Shown here piece by piece: positions 33,984-42,595 of a DNA stretch of 64,000 bases. Origin of the DNA: Paracoccaceae bacterium (GTDB lineage Bacteria > Pseudomonadota > Alphaproteobacteria > Rhodobacterales > Rhodobacteraceae); contig JANSXZ010000004.1 of assembly GCA_024742705.1 (NCBI GenBank), positions 1-64,000 on the forward strand, given 5' to 3'. Each line of letters begins with the position of its first letter. Position 1 is the stretch's first letter. The position numbers and the translations under genes are program-made. The notes below the pieces were generated by a model. The model had not been told where the DNA came from. It did not search any database and saw only the letters and a list, made by a program, of their open reading frames with translations.

Positions 33984-35284
33984 GCAACCACACCACAGCC
34001 CCCGCACCATTGATGAGCGAACGGCGCGTCAGCATCCTGGGCGCGATGCTGGTGGCGATCGGCCCGGTTTCGATGGCCATCTACACGCCGGCGATGGCTG
34101 AACTGGTCACCGCCTTCGACACCACCGAAGCGGTGGTGAAGATGACGCTCACGCTCTACTTTGGCGGCTTTGCCTTTGCCCAGCTGGTGGCCGGCCCGCT
34201 GTCGGACGCGCTGGGCCGCAAGCCGGTGACGCTGGGGTTTCTGGCGCTTTATTGCGTGGCCAGCGTGCTGGCGCTGTTCGCGCCCAGCGTCGAGGTTCTG
34301 GTGGCGGCGCGCTTTGCCCAGGGGCTGGGCGCATCGGTCGGCGTGGCCGTGGCGCGCGCGCTGGTGCGCGATCTGTTCACCGATGAAAGATCGTCGCGGA
34401 TCATGAACCTGATCGGCATCATCCTCGCGCTGGGCCCGGCGCTGGCGCCGTCGCTGGGCGGGCTGATGCTGGGCCTTTTCGGCTGGCGGTCGATCTTCGT
34501 TCTGATGCTGGCGATCGGTCTGGTGATGATGGTGGTGGTGGCCCTGGCCATGCGCGAAACCGTCACCCGCGATCTCAGCCGCCTGAACCTGCCCGAAACC
34601 GCGCGTACCTACCGGATGCTGCTGGGCAATCGCTATTTCATGAGCGTGGCGATCGTTCTGGCCGGGTCCATGGGCGCGATCTACGCGCAGGCGACGTTCC
34701 TGCCATTCATCCTCATGGGAGAAGTGGGGCTGACCCCCACGCAGTTCGGGCTGGGCATGATCCTTCAATCGGGCAGCTTCTTTCTGGGCTCGCTGCTGGC
34801 GCGGCAGGTGATGGGGCGGATCGGCGCCGACCGGATGGTGCCGTTCGGCTTCGTGCTGTTGCTGCTGGGGGCGGCGGGAACGGCCAGCCTGCTTTTCGGG
34901 CCAGTGACCTTCCTGCATGTGATGCTGCCGATTTCGGTCTATGTGGTGGGAATTTCGTTCGTCATGCCGGGCATGTCGACCGCGGGTCTGGCGCCCTTCG
35001 GGCGAAATGCCGGGGCAGCGGCGGCGCTGATGGGATTTTTCCAGATGGGCTCGGGGCTGATGGTGGGCACGTTGGGCGCGCTGATGCCTGACACGGTCGT
35101 GGCGATGGCGCTGCTGATACCGGCGATGGGGCTGGTGGCGATGATCAGTTATCTGGTGTACCGGCGCCATACCCGCGGTGGCCCGCCGGTCGTGCCTGGC
35201 CCGCGGCCGGAACGGCCGGCGCCTGTGGCCGTGCCGGCACGGGTTCTGGGCGGGCCGACGCATCTGGGACGGAGCGCGGGTTAG
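33980..35284 (+). CDS. MFS drug exporter, Bcr/CflA family
   Basis: This 12-helix inner-membrane proton antiporter probably exports drugs or metabolites. The 434-aa protein shows the MFS loop 2-3 signature GPLSDALGRKPVTLGFLALY (about 73-92) and the DHA1 motif ILALGPALAPSLGGLMLGLF in TM5. SIYTPAMAEL-like sequence in TM1 is typical of Bcr/CflA. A cytoplasmic, proline-rich tail of about 40 residues (about 395-434) follows the last helix. It is translationally coupled to marR and probably induced with it. Confidence 0.92.
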   Translation: MSNHTTAPAPLMSERRVSILGAMLVAIGPVSMAIYTPAMAELVTAFDTTEAVVKMTLTLYFGGFAFAQLVAGPLSDALGRKPVTLGFLALYCVASVLALFAPSVEVLVAARFAQGLGASVGVAVARALVRDLFTDERSSRIMNLIGIILALGPALAPSLGGLMLGLFGWRSIFVLMLAIGLVMMVVVALAMRETVTRDLSRLNLPETARTYRMLLGNRYFMSVAIVLAGSMGAIYAQATFLPFILMGEVGLTPTQFGLGMILQSGSFFLGSLLARQVMGRIGADRMVPFGFVLLLLGAAGTASLLFGPVTFLHVMLPISVYVVGISFVMPGMSTAGLAPFGRNAGAAAALMGFFQMGSGLMVGTLGALMPDTVVAMALLIPAMGLVAMISYLVYRRHTRGGPPVVPGPRPERPAPVAVPARVLGGPTHLGRSAG

Positions 35285-35288
35285 CATC

Positions 35289-36764
35289 ATGTCTTTCGCG
35301 CGCAGTCCGGCATGGGACCGGGCGCTGGGCGCCCTTCTTTGCGCTGTCATGGCGATGGTCATGGCCCGCGAATGGGGTTTGCCGGGGCTGCCGGGACCGG
35401 CGATACCGCTGGCGGTTCTGGCCTGCATCGGGGTTCTGACCATACAGGTGCCGATGCGGCTGCGGGCCTTTGTCGCCGTCGGAGCGGCCCTTGGCGCGAT
35501 CCTTGCGGCGACCGATCCGGGCGCGGGCGCAACCGCGGTGCGGGCACTGGAGACGGCGGGCTTCATCGCGGCGTTCTTTTGCGCCCTTGCAACGTTGCGG
35601 ACCGTGGCCCAGGCATCGCCGGGGATGCAGCGCGCCGGCGCCTTCCTGGCCGGTCAGAGCCCGGGCCGGCGCTATCTGGCGCTGACGCTGGGCGGGCAGA
35701 TGTTCGCGCTGCTGTTGAACTATGGCGCGATCCAGCTGCTGGGCACGCTGGCCGTGGCCAATGCCCGCGCCGAACGCGACCCCGAGATCGCAGCACTGCG
35801 CACCAAACGGATGCTGCTGGCGATTCAGCGGGGGTTCATTTCATCGCTGCCGTGGTCGCCGATGGGCTTCGGAATGGCGATCACCACCACGATGGTGCCG
35901 GGGGGCAGCTGGGCGCAGGCGGTCGCGCCGGGCCTGGTGACGGCGGTTTTGATGGCAGGCATCGGCTGGGCGCTGGATGCGGCGGTAAAGCCGCGCGCGG
36001 GCTTGCAGATTCCGCCGCGCACCGTACCGGCTGGAGGATGGCGCGCGATGTGGCCGCTTGCGGTGTTGCTGACAGTGCTTGGCGCGGCGGTCTCGGGGCT
36101 GTTCGCGCTGACCGGCATCCGGGTGCCGGGGCTGGTTCTGGTGATCGTTCCGGCGATGGCGCTGCTGTGGCTGGCGGCGCAGCGCGCCGCCGAGGCGTGG
36201 CAAGCGGCGCCGGGCATGGCGAACGATCCGGCGGGGCGGGAACCGCCCGGATCATCGCCCGCCGGGCCGGGGCTTGGCGCGCGGCTGGCCCAATACGCCT
36301 TTGTCGAACTGCCGGCCTATCGCGGCGAGTTGACGCTTTTGATGATGGCCGGGATCATCGGCACCCTGGGTGCGCCGCTTCTGGTGCCGGTCAAGGCGAT
36401 GCTGGGGATCGATCTGGCGGCGCTGCCGGCGTGGGTGATCCTGGCGGGTTTCGTGTGGATCATACCGTTGGCCGGGCAGGTCGGGATGAATCCGATCCTG
36501 GCGGTGACACTTCTGGCGCCGCTGATACCGGCACCCGAGACGATGGGGGTTTCGCCCACGGCGCTGGTGGTCGCGATCACCGCCGGATGGGCGCTGAGCG
36601 GGGCCTGTTCGCCTTTCACCGCCACCACCATCCTGATCGGCGGCTTTGCCCGCACCAGCGCGCTGCGCGTCGGGCTGGTCTGGAACGGTGTCTATACGGC
36701 GATCACCGCCGTGGCCCTGTCGGTCTGGGTGGTGGTGTTCGGGGTGCTGCTGCCGGCGATCTAG
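35289..36764 (+). CDS. Polytopic membrane protein of unknown function
   Basis: I do not recognise the family with confidence. The 491-aa product starts 4 bp after the exporter stop and has about 11-12 hydrophobic segments. A cytoplasmic-looking loop at about 315-345 (AAPGMANDPAGREPPGSSPA) divides two halves. Segments such as FISSLPWSPMGFGMAITTTM and SGACSPFTATTILIGGFART have the S/P/T-rich broken-helix look of ion transporter (IT superfamily) carriers with re-entrant loops. The tight spacing suggests cotranscription with marR and the exporter. A transporter role is inference only. Confidence 0.75.
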   Translation: MSFARSPAWDRALGALLCAVMAMVMAREWGLPGLPGPAIPLAVLACIGVLTIQVPMRLRAFVAVGAALGAILAATDPGAGATAVRALETAGFIAAFFCALATLRTVAQASPGMQRAGAFLAGQSPGRRYLALTLGGQMFALLLNYGAIQLLGTLAVANARAERDPEIAALRTKRMLLAIQRGFISSLPWSPMGFGMAITTTMVPGGSWAQAVAPGLVTAVLMAGIGWALDAAVKPRAGLQIPPRTVPAGGWRAMWPLAVLLTVLGAAVSGLFALTGIRVPGLVLVIVPAMALLWLAAQRAAEAWQAAPGMANDPAGREPPGSSPAGPGLGARLAQYAFVELPAYRGELTLLMMAGIIGTLGAPLLVPVKAMLGIDLAALPAWVILAGFVWIIPLAGQVGMNPILAVTLLAPLIPAPETMGVSPTALVVAITAGWALSGACSPFTATTILIGGFARTSALRVGLVWNGVYTAITAVALSVWVVVFGVLLPAI

Positions 36765-36879
36765 GCCGCGCGCCTGCCGGCATCGGTGCGACCATGCACA
36801 GCGCTTGCGTGCCTTGGGGCGTTGCGTCGCGGCGGGGTTTGCCTACCTATTGGATGGACTGCAACCAAGGAGAGCCACC

Positions 36880-37818
36880 ATGAGCTGGAACCCGACGCTG
36901 GACCCCGATTGCCCGATTGGCGACGCGGTCGACGCCATCGAGACGATCATCGTGCCCCGCGCCCGCGACCTGGGCAGTTTCGAGGTGCGCCGCGCCTTGC
37001 CCGCGCCCAAGCGCCAGATGGTCGGCCCCTTCATTTTTTTCGACCAGATGGGACCGGCCGAGTTTTTGCCGACGCGGGGCATGGACGTGCGCCCGCATCC
37101 GCACATCGGGCTGGCGACGATCAGCTATCTCTATCGCGGGCGGATGCATCACCGTGACAGTCTGGGCACCGACAGCTGGATCGAACCGGGCGCGGTGAAC
37201 TGGATGGTGGCCGGCCACGGCATTACGCATTCCGAGCGGACCGACGATCACACCCGCCGCGACCCGATGCCGTTCTTCGGCATCCAGACCTGGGTCGCGC
37301 TGCCCGAGGCGATGGAAGACGACCCCGCGTCGTTCGAACACGCGCCCAGCGATGCGTTGCCGTTGATCGAGGGCCGCGGCAAGACCGTGCGTCTGATCCT
37401 TGGCACGGCTTACGGCGAAACCGCGCCGGTGCGCGCGACATCCGAGATGTTTTATGCCGACGCGGTGCTGGAGCCGGGCGCGGCCCTGCCTTTGCCGGAC
37501 GATCACGAGGACCGGGGGATCTATGTGGTCGGCGGCAGCATCACCGTGGCCGGCGACACATTCGAGGCCGGGCGGATGATGGTGTTCCGGCCGGGCGACC
37601 GGATCAGCGTGCAGGCCGGCCCGCAGGGTGCGCGGCTGATGCTGCTGGGGGGCGCCACGATGGGTGGATCCCGCCACATCTGGTGGAATTTCGTCGCGTC
37701 GTCGAAGGACCGCATCGATGCGGCCAAGGAAGCCTGGCGGGCGGGCGACTGGGCGCATGGGCGTTTTCGCCTGCCGCCCGGTGACGATGCCGAATTCATC
37801 CCGCTGCCCGACCGGTAG
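36880..37818 (+). CDS. Pirin-family bicupin
   Basis: The 312-aa cytoplasmic protein starts at ATG 36880 with AAGGAGAG upstream. The N-terminal cupin (about 40-140) has the pirin motif DVRPHPHIGLATISYLYRG and a later HGITHSERT, giving the His/His/His/Glu iron site (His in HPHIG, HGITHSE). The C-terminal cupin (about 180-285) is partial. Bacterial pirins are iron proteins; some act as quercetinases, others modulate pyruvate metabolism, and the role here is unknown. A copy of the 36-bp repeat follows 40 bp after the stop. Confidence 0.88.
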   Translation: MSWNPTLDPDCPIGDAVDAIETIIVPRARDLGSFEVRRALPAPKRQMVGPFIFFDQMGPAEFLPTRGMDVRPHPHIGLATISYLYRGRMHHRDSLGTDSWIEPGAVNWMVAGHGITHSERTDDHTRRDPMPFFGIQTWVALPEAMEDDPASFEHAPSDALPLIEGRGKTVRLILGTAYGETAPVRATSEMFYADAVLEPGAALPLPDDHEDRGIYVVGGSITVAGDTFEAGRMMVFRPGDRISVQAGPQGARLMLLGGATMGGSRHIWWNFVASSKDRIDAAKEAWRAGDWAHGRFRLPPGDDAEFIPLPDR

Positions 37819-37858
37819 CACCCGGCGCGGTCCGGGCCGGCGCAGGGAGGCGGGTGAC

Positions 37859-37894
37859 GGAGCCTCCGGCGGGAGTTTGTTTGGCAAGATGAAG
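37859..37894 (+). repeat. 36-bp dispersed 3'-end repeat, copy C
   Basis: GGAGCCTCCGGCGGGAG, TTTGTTT, GGCAAGATGAAG. It is 40 bp after the pirin stop in the same orientation. Unlike the other copies it lies between two co-directional genes, 127 bp before the EamA exporter gene. Confidence 0.85.
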
Positions 37895-38021
37895 CTTGCA
37901 AGGCGGGGGCCGCCGGGCGTAGGGCTGCCACGACGAGGCGCGGGTTGCGCGACGTCGGAAAGGGTGCGGCCCCGAGGCAGGGCCGCGGACGGATCGGGCG
38001 CGCAAGGAAAGGGCAGGCGAG

Positions 38022-38963
38022 ATGGGCGACGACCGCGGGGCCCGCATGGGCATCATGTTCATGCTTGCGGGCATGTTGTTCATTTCGCTCAACGATGTGC
38101 TGATCAAGGCGCTTTCGGACGGCTATGCGCTGCATCAGTTGGTGTTCGTGCGCAACGGGATCGGGATCATGGTGTCGGTGGTGATCCTGCAGATGGAGGG
38201 CGGCGTTGCTCTCTTGCGCACGCGACGCCCCGGGCTGCACCTGTTGCGCGCGCTGCTGATCGTCTGTGCCAACCTGTCGTTTTATGCGGCCATCGTGATG
38301 ATGCCCCTGGCCACGGCGACGGCCTTGTACTTCATCGCGCCGCTGATCGTGACGCTGCTGGCGGGGCCGGTTCTGGGCGAATGGGTGGGGCCGCGCCGGG
38401 CGCTGGCGGTGATCGCGGGGTTTGCCGGGGTGCTGGTAATGCTTTGGCCGCAGATTTCGGGCCAGGATACCGGGATCGGCTGGGCCGCTGTCCTGCCGTT
38501 GCTGGCGGCGGCGGGCTATGCGGGGATGTCGGTGCTGACGCGCAAGCTGGGCGGCGAGAGCCGGGCCTCGGCCATGGCGATCTATCTGCAATCGGCATTC
38601 CTTGTCACCGGCGTTCTGGCCTATGTATTCGCCGGAGATGGCCGGTGGCTGTCGCCGGAGCAGCCTCTGGCGGTGCAGTTCCTGCTGCGGCCCTGGATCT
38701 GGCCACCGGCGGCGGATGTTCCCGTGCTTTTGCTGCTGGGGATGCTTTCGGGCGGCATCGGGTATTGCATGTCGCAGGCCTATCGGTTGGCGGCGGCGGC
38801 GACGGTGGCCCCTTTCGAATACACTTTGCTATTGTTCGCGGCGGGATGGGGATGGATGTTCTTTGGCGAATTGCCCGGGCCTTTCGTGGTGGCGGGTGCG
38901 ATCCTGGTGATCGCGGCGGGTGCATATGTCGCGCTGCGCGCCGACCGGGTGCGGGCGCCGTGA
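38022..38963 (+). CDS. EamA/DMT-superfamily transporter
   Basis: The 313-aa inner-membrane protein has ten predicted helices in two EamA repeats. Repeat 1 runs from GIMFMLAGMLFISLNDVLIK to about residue 140, with LATATALYFIAPLIVTLLA near the end. Repeat 2 (about 150-305) contains VAPFEYTLLLFAAGWGWMFF and ends in a helix with a short basic tail. Family members export amino acids or other metabolites, or import purines and sugars; the substrate is unknown. An AGGCGAG SD precedes the start. Confidence 0.88.
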   Translation: MGDDRGARMGIMFMLAGMLFISLNDVLIKALSDGYALHQLVFVRNGIGIMVSVVILQMEGGVALLRTRRPGLHLLRALLIVCANLSFYAAIVMMPLATATALYFIAPLIVTLLAGPVLGEWVGPRRALAVIAGFAGVLVMLWPQISGQDTGIGWAAVLPLLAAAGYAGMSVLTRKLGGESRASAMAIYLQSAFLVTGVLAYVFAGDGRWLSPEQPLAVQFLLRPWIWPPAADVPVLLLLGMLSGGIGYCMSQAYRLAAAATVAPFEYTLLLFAAGWGWMFFGELPGPFVVAGAILVIAAGAYVALRADRVRAP

Positions 38964-38992
38964 TTTTCCGGCGGTTTGCACGCACTCGGCGC

Positions 38993-39021
38993 TTGACGCC
39001 GTGGCGGACCGCTCATATTAC
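38993..39021 (+). promoter_or_regulatory. Promoter of the tRNA-Asp genes
   Basis: TTGACG (38993-38998), a 17-bp spacer and TATTAC (39016-39021) predict a start near 39028, 9 nt before the first tRNA. This is one of the best sigma-70-type promoters in the window. Confidence 0.7.
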
Positions 39022-39036
39022 CGCAGAACGCAGCGG

Positions 39037-39113
39037 GCGGTTGTAGCTCAGTTGGTTAGAGTACCGGCCTGTCACGCCGGGGGTCGCGGGTTCGAGCCCC
39101 GTCAACCGCGCCA
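39037..39113 (+). tRNA. tRNA-Asp (GTC), first copy
   Basis: The acceptor stem GCGGTTG pairs with CAACCGC, the discriminator base is G and CCA is encoded. The D arm is GCTC-AGTTGGTTA-GAGT. The anticodon stem CCGGC/GCCGG encloses CTGTCAC with anticodon GTC (Asp). The T arm is GCGGG-TTCGAGC-CCCGT. All 77 bases fold as a standard cloverleaf and are identical to the copy at 39161. Confidence 0.97.
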
Positions 39114-39160
39114 CTGCTGCCCATGATCCGGGCCAAGGGATCACGGCCTCAGGGCCATGC

Positions 39161-39237
39161 GCGGTTGTAGCTCAGTTGGTTAGAGTACCGGCCTGTCACG
39201 CCGGGGGTCGCGGGTTCGAGCCCCGTCAACCGCGCCA
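39161..39237 (+). tRNA. tRNA-Asp (GTC), second copy
   Basis: This is a second copy, identical over all 77 bases to 39037-39113, 47 bp downstream, with the same GTC anticodon and encoded CCA. No separate promoter is evident in the short spacer, so the two are probably made from one transcript. Confidence 0.97.
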
Positions 39238-39272
39238 TTCCTTGCCTTTCCCGATTTCGCTGTCTTGCCCCG

Positions 39273-40031
39273 CTAGCCGGCGATGCCGGGGGGCGGTTCG
39301 TACCCCAGACGGCGTTCCAGTTCGCGATCCAGCACGCCCCAGGCGAAGGCGTGATCCTGCAGGGACATGCGCGCGGGGGTGGCGGGCCGGTCGGCCACCG
39401 CCGGTTTGAAGCGGGTGCCCAGCCGGCGCAACACCGGCCTGAACCGCGACGGCCCGGGCACGTCGAGCGCGCCGAGGATCTGGCGCAGCGCCTGTTCGGG
39501 TGCACTCTGGGCGATTTCGGCGCGCAGCACCACACAGGTGCCGCCCCGGTTGGGCAGGGTCATCAGATGTGCAAGTTTGGCGCGCCGCAACGCCATGAGG
39601 TTGGCGAAGGCGCGCCCGGTGAGCGGGTCGCGATCCTGTTGCAGCGGCTGGCCCGGATCGGCCGAGGCATCGCTGAAGTATCTTGGGCGGTCGATCACGC
39701 TGTGCCAGGGCGCGCGCAAGAAGGCATCGAACGGCAGGCGCTGCATTTCCGGCGTCGTGTGCCAGGGCCGCTTGTGCATCGACAACGCCCAGGCCTCGGG
39801 CGCGCGGACCACGCAGATCACTGCCAGATCGCGCGGAATCGCCATCATCTGGGCGAATCCGTGTTTCCAGCCCAGAACATCCACGGGCTGCAACGCGCTG
39901 TTGCGTCCGATCAGGCGGCGCACCAGGTTTGTGGCGGACGATCTTTCGCCCAGCACCTGGAACCGTGTGACCGGCGTATCGCCGCTGCGGCGCACCCAGA
40001 TGCCGGTGCGGGCAAAGCTGTCGGAAGGCAA
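39273..40031 (-). CDS. Sulfotransferase-like P-loop protein
   Basis: I start this 252-aa product at TTG 40031, because AAAGGA lies 6 nt upstream and this leaves room for a promoter before the divergent gene; the frame itself allows a start at TTG 40097. No in-frame ATG exists near the N-terminus. The N-terminal FQVLGERSSATNLVRRLIG resembles the PAPS-binding loop of sulfotransferase-like proteins with a G-E-R-x-S-x-T-N motif. LAVICVVRAPEAWALSMHKR matches their 3'-phosphate-binding R/S region. The acceptor is unknown. The divergent glycosyltransferase suggests glycan decoration, which is inference. Confidence 0.65.
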   Translation of the reverse strand: MPSDSFARTGIWVRRSGDTPVTRFQVLGERSSATNLVRRLIGRNSALQPVDVLGWKHGFAQMMAIPRDLAVICVVRAPEAWALSMHKRPWHTTPEMQRLPFDAFLRAPWHSVIDRPRYFSDASADPGQPLQQDRDPLTGRAFANLMALRRAKLAHLMTLPNRGGTCVVLRAEIAQSAPEQALRQILGALDVPGPSRFRPVLRRLGTRFKPAVADRPATPARMSLQDHAFAWGVLDRELERRLGYEPPPGIAG

Positions 40032-40116
40032 GGGCGGTCCTTTCGGTGCAGATGGCGATTCTATTGCCGGGGGCGATGCGCTAGCATGATCGGGCAAACA
40101 GGCGGAGCGGGAACGG

Positions 40117-40989
40117 ATGGCGCGAACGGCGGCGGTGACGATGGTGCGCGACGATCTGTTTTTCCTGGCCCATTGGCTGGCGCATTACGGCGGGCAACTG
40201 GGCCGCGAGAACTGCTATGTCGTCAATCACGGGCGCGGCGCGGAGGTGGCCGAAATGGCGCGGGGGTGCAACGTGATCGGCATGCCCGGCGATCCGCACC
40301 CGAATTTCGACATGAAGCGCTGGCGTATGCTGAACCACCTGGTACAGGGGTTGCGGCCTTATTATGACCACGTCATCGTCGGCGACGTGGACGAACTGGT
40401 GGTGGTCGATCCCGCCTGCGGGACCGATCTGGCCGGGTTCATGGCCGCGGCCGGCGGACGCCGCGTTCTGACGCCTCTGGGGCTGGAGGTGGTGCATCTG
40501 CCCGACCGCGAGCCAGATCCGATTCGCGGCCATGTGATCGGGCCGCGCCGCCATGTGCGCCCGGCGCCGCATTACTCCAAACCCTGCGTGATCTCGACCG
40601 GCACCAAGATCGCGCGCGGCGGCCATTTCACCCAGGAAAAGCGCCTGGAAACCCCCGAGGCGCTTTACCTGCTGCATCTGAAATTCTGCGACCGGGCCGA
40701 ATACGGCCACGCGATGGACCGGCGCAACGCGGTGGCGGCGGCAGTGGCGGCGCGCCCGCGCGATGCGGCCATCGGGCGCCATTGGTTCGCGGCGGCGCGC
40801 GGGTCCGACGATGCGGTCTTTGCCGCCTTCGCCGCGATGCCGCAGCGCGAAGGTTTTGACATGGCACCGCTGCGCGCGGCGATGCACGCCACCTGGCGCG
40901 CGCGGGGCGACACCGGCTTCTGGGAGTTCGAGCGCAAGGACCACGCCGAGATCTTTCGCCTGCCCGAGCGTTTCGTCGGAATCGTCTAG
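40117..40989 (+). CDS. Glycosyltransferase family 2-type protein (Glyco_tranf_2_4 group)
   Basis: This 290-aa protein begins MARTAAVTMVRDDLFFLAHW, the common opening of this GT2-related group (AxxxMVRDE/DxFxLxxW). The Asp-rich HVIVGDVDELVVVDPACG (about 90-107) is the D-x-D-type metal/nucleotide-sugar site. A later EALYLLHLKFCDRAEYG and a C-terminal domain of helices follow. These proteins are thought to add sugars to surface polymers. Substrate and acceptor are unknown. It is divergent from the sulfotransferase-like gene. Confidence 0.75.
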   Translation: MARTAAVTMVRDDLFFLAHWLAHYGGQLGRENCYVVNHGRGAEVAEMARGCNVIGMPGDPHPNFDMKRWRMLNHLVQGLRPYYDHVIVGDVDELVVVDPACGTDLAGFMAAAGGRRVLTPLGLEVVHLPDREPDPIRGHVIGPRRHVRPAPHYSKPCVISTGTKIARGGHFTQEKRLETPEALYLLHLKFCDRAEYGHAMDRRNAVAAAVAARPRDAAIGRHWFAAARGSDDAVFAAFAAMPQREGFDMAPLRAAMHATWRARGDTGFWEFERKDHAEIFRLPERFVGIV

Positions 40990-41009
40990 GGCAGGCACCC
41001 CCGGCATGT

Positions 41010-42380
41010 TCAGGTCAGCGCATCCAGCACCCGTGCCCAACTGCGGATTCCCTTGTGAAAGCTTTCCATGTCGTATTTTTCGTTCGGGGAATGGATCTGG
41101 TCGTCGTCCTTGCCGAAACCGATCAGCATCGGCGTCGTGCCCAGCAACCGCGCGAAATGCCCGGCCACGGGAATTGAGCCACCGCAACCGATATAGGCCG
41201 CCGCATCGGGCCATTCGTCTGACAGCGCGTTGCGCGCCGCCTCGAAGGCCGGGTCGGAGATGTCGAACGATCCCGCCGGTCCCGCGCCGTGGCCCTGAAA
41301 CGTTACCTTGCAATCGGCGGGCACCATGGCGCGCACCATCTCGCGAAAGCTTTCGCGGATGGCCAGCGGATCCTGATCGCCGACCAGCCGGAAACTGACC
41401 TTCGCGCTGGCCTGCGACGGCAGCACCGTCTTGAAGCCCGCGCCGGTATAGCCGCCGATGATGCCGTTGATCTCGCAGGTGGGCCGCGACCAGATCATCT
41501 CGAGCCCGCTGCGCCCTGCCTCGCCAGCCGGAACCGCCAGCCCGACATCGCCCAGAAACGCGGCCGGATCGAAGCCCAGCGCCTCCCACTGGCTGCGCAG
41601 CGCGTCGGGCAATTCGGGCACGCCGTCATAGAAACCGGGGACGGTGACGCGGCCGCTTTCGTCGTGCAGCCCGCCCAGGATGCGGGTCAGCACGCGGATC
41701 GGGTTCATCGCGATGCCGCCGTACATTCCCGAATGCAGGTCCTTCGAGGGGCCGGTCACTGTGATTTCCTCGCCCAGCATCCCGCGCAGCATGGTGGTGA
41801 TCGCAGGCACGCGGCTTTCGAAAAGACCGGTGTCGCAGATCAGCGCCAGATCCGATTTCAGCTCGTCCGCGTTTTCCTGCATGAACGGCACCAGCGACGG
41901 CGATCCGCTTTCCTCTTCGCCCTCGAAGAAGAACGTCAACCGGCACGGCAGCTTGCCATGCACCGCCTGCCAGGCCCGGCACGCTTCAACGAATGTCATC
42001 ATCTGGCCCTTGTCGTCGCCGGCGCCGCGTGCGCGGATCACCGGGCCGGACGCGGTCTGCTGGACTTCGGGATCGAAGGGGTCGCGGTCCCACAATTCGA
42101 GAGGGTCGACCGGCTGCACATCGTAATGGCCATAGAACAGCAGGTGCGGCCCGCTGTCGCCGGCGTGCCCCACCACCATCGGATGACCCGGCGTCGCGCG
42201 TTTCTCGGCGGCCACGCCGAGGCTGCGCAGATCCGCGACCAGCCAGTCGGCGGCGCGGTCGCAATCGCTCTTGAAGGCGGGATCGGTCGAGATCGAAGGG
42301 ATGCGCAAGAGATCCAGCAACCGGTCGGTTGCGGCGGGCAGATCGGCGTCGATACGGGCAAGAACATCGTCGAGGGACAT
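41010..42380 (-). CDS. M20-family dipeptidase (ArgE/DapE/CPG2-type)
   Basis: This 456-aa cytoplasmic zinc peptidase probably cleaves dipeptides. It shows LLFYGHYDVQPVDPLELW (about 81-98; metal-binding His and Asp), ARGAGDDKGQMMTFVEA (bridging Asp), and FFEGEEESGSPSL (catalytic Glu and metal Glu). The insert domain contains DLHSGMYGGIAMNP. The H-S-P-N-E motif IHSPNEKYDMESF near residue 433 supplies the last metal ligand. Family members include carnosinase-like CNDP and PepV-type enzymes. It is divergent from hemA, and the FNR box lies between them. Confidence 0.9.
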   Translation of the reverse strand: MSLDDVLARIDADLPAATDRLLDLLRIPSISTDPAFKSDCDRAADWLVADLRSLGVAAEKRATPGHPMVVGHAGDSGPHLLFYGHYDVQPVDPLELWDRDPFDPEVQQTASGPVIRARGAGDDKGQMMTFVEACRAWQAVHGKLPCRLTFFFEGEEESGSPSLVPFMQENADELKSDLALICDTGLFESRVPAITTMLRGMLGEEITVTGPSKDLHSGMYGGIAMNPIRVLTRILGGLHDESGRVTVPGFYDGVPELPDALRSQWEALGFDPAAFLGDVGLAVPAGEAGRSGLEMIWSRPTCEINGIIGGYTGAGFKTVLPSQASAKVSFRLVGDQDPLAIRESFREMVRAMVPADCKVTFQGHGAGPAGSFDISDPAFEAARNALSDEWPDAAAYIGCGGSIPVAGHFARLLGTTPMLIGFGKDDDQIHSPNEKYDMESFHKGIRSWARVLDALT

Positions 42381-42448
42381 CGCTTGGGTCTCCGATTGAG
42401 GTGCAACGGCGCGACCCTATCAGCCGGCCCGCAAGTGTCCAGAGCGGG

Positions 42449-42462
42449 TTGATGCAGATCAA
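42449..42462. promoter_or_regulatory. FNR/FnrL box upstream of hemA
   Basis: TTGATGCAGATCAA is a perfect FNR consensus TTGAT-N4-ATCAA. It lies about 140 bp before the hemA start and 69 bp before the divergent peptidase start. A possible hemA promoter, TTGAAC (42493-42498) with TATCGG 17 bp later, would place the box near position -70, suitable for activation under low oxygen. hemA of Rhodobacter is known to be FnrL-controlled. Confidence 0.8.
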
Positions 42463-42595
42463 GGCTGCGACATGTCGTGCCGGGCTAACTGGTTGAACCG
42501 AGGGAACGCGATCTATATCGGTTCTAAAATGATTGTCGGGGGGGCAATCGGCGCAGATCCGGTTCCTCCGCCACCAGACGCGAATGGAGATTGCG

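Noticed and set aside
32705-35566. 953-codon minus-strand frame
   Set aside because: It runs across the ends of three well-supported plus-strand genes (DegT aminotransferase, marR, exporter) and shows only Arg/His-rich low-complexity sequence.
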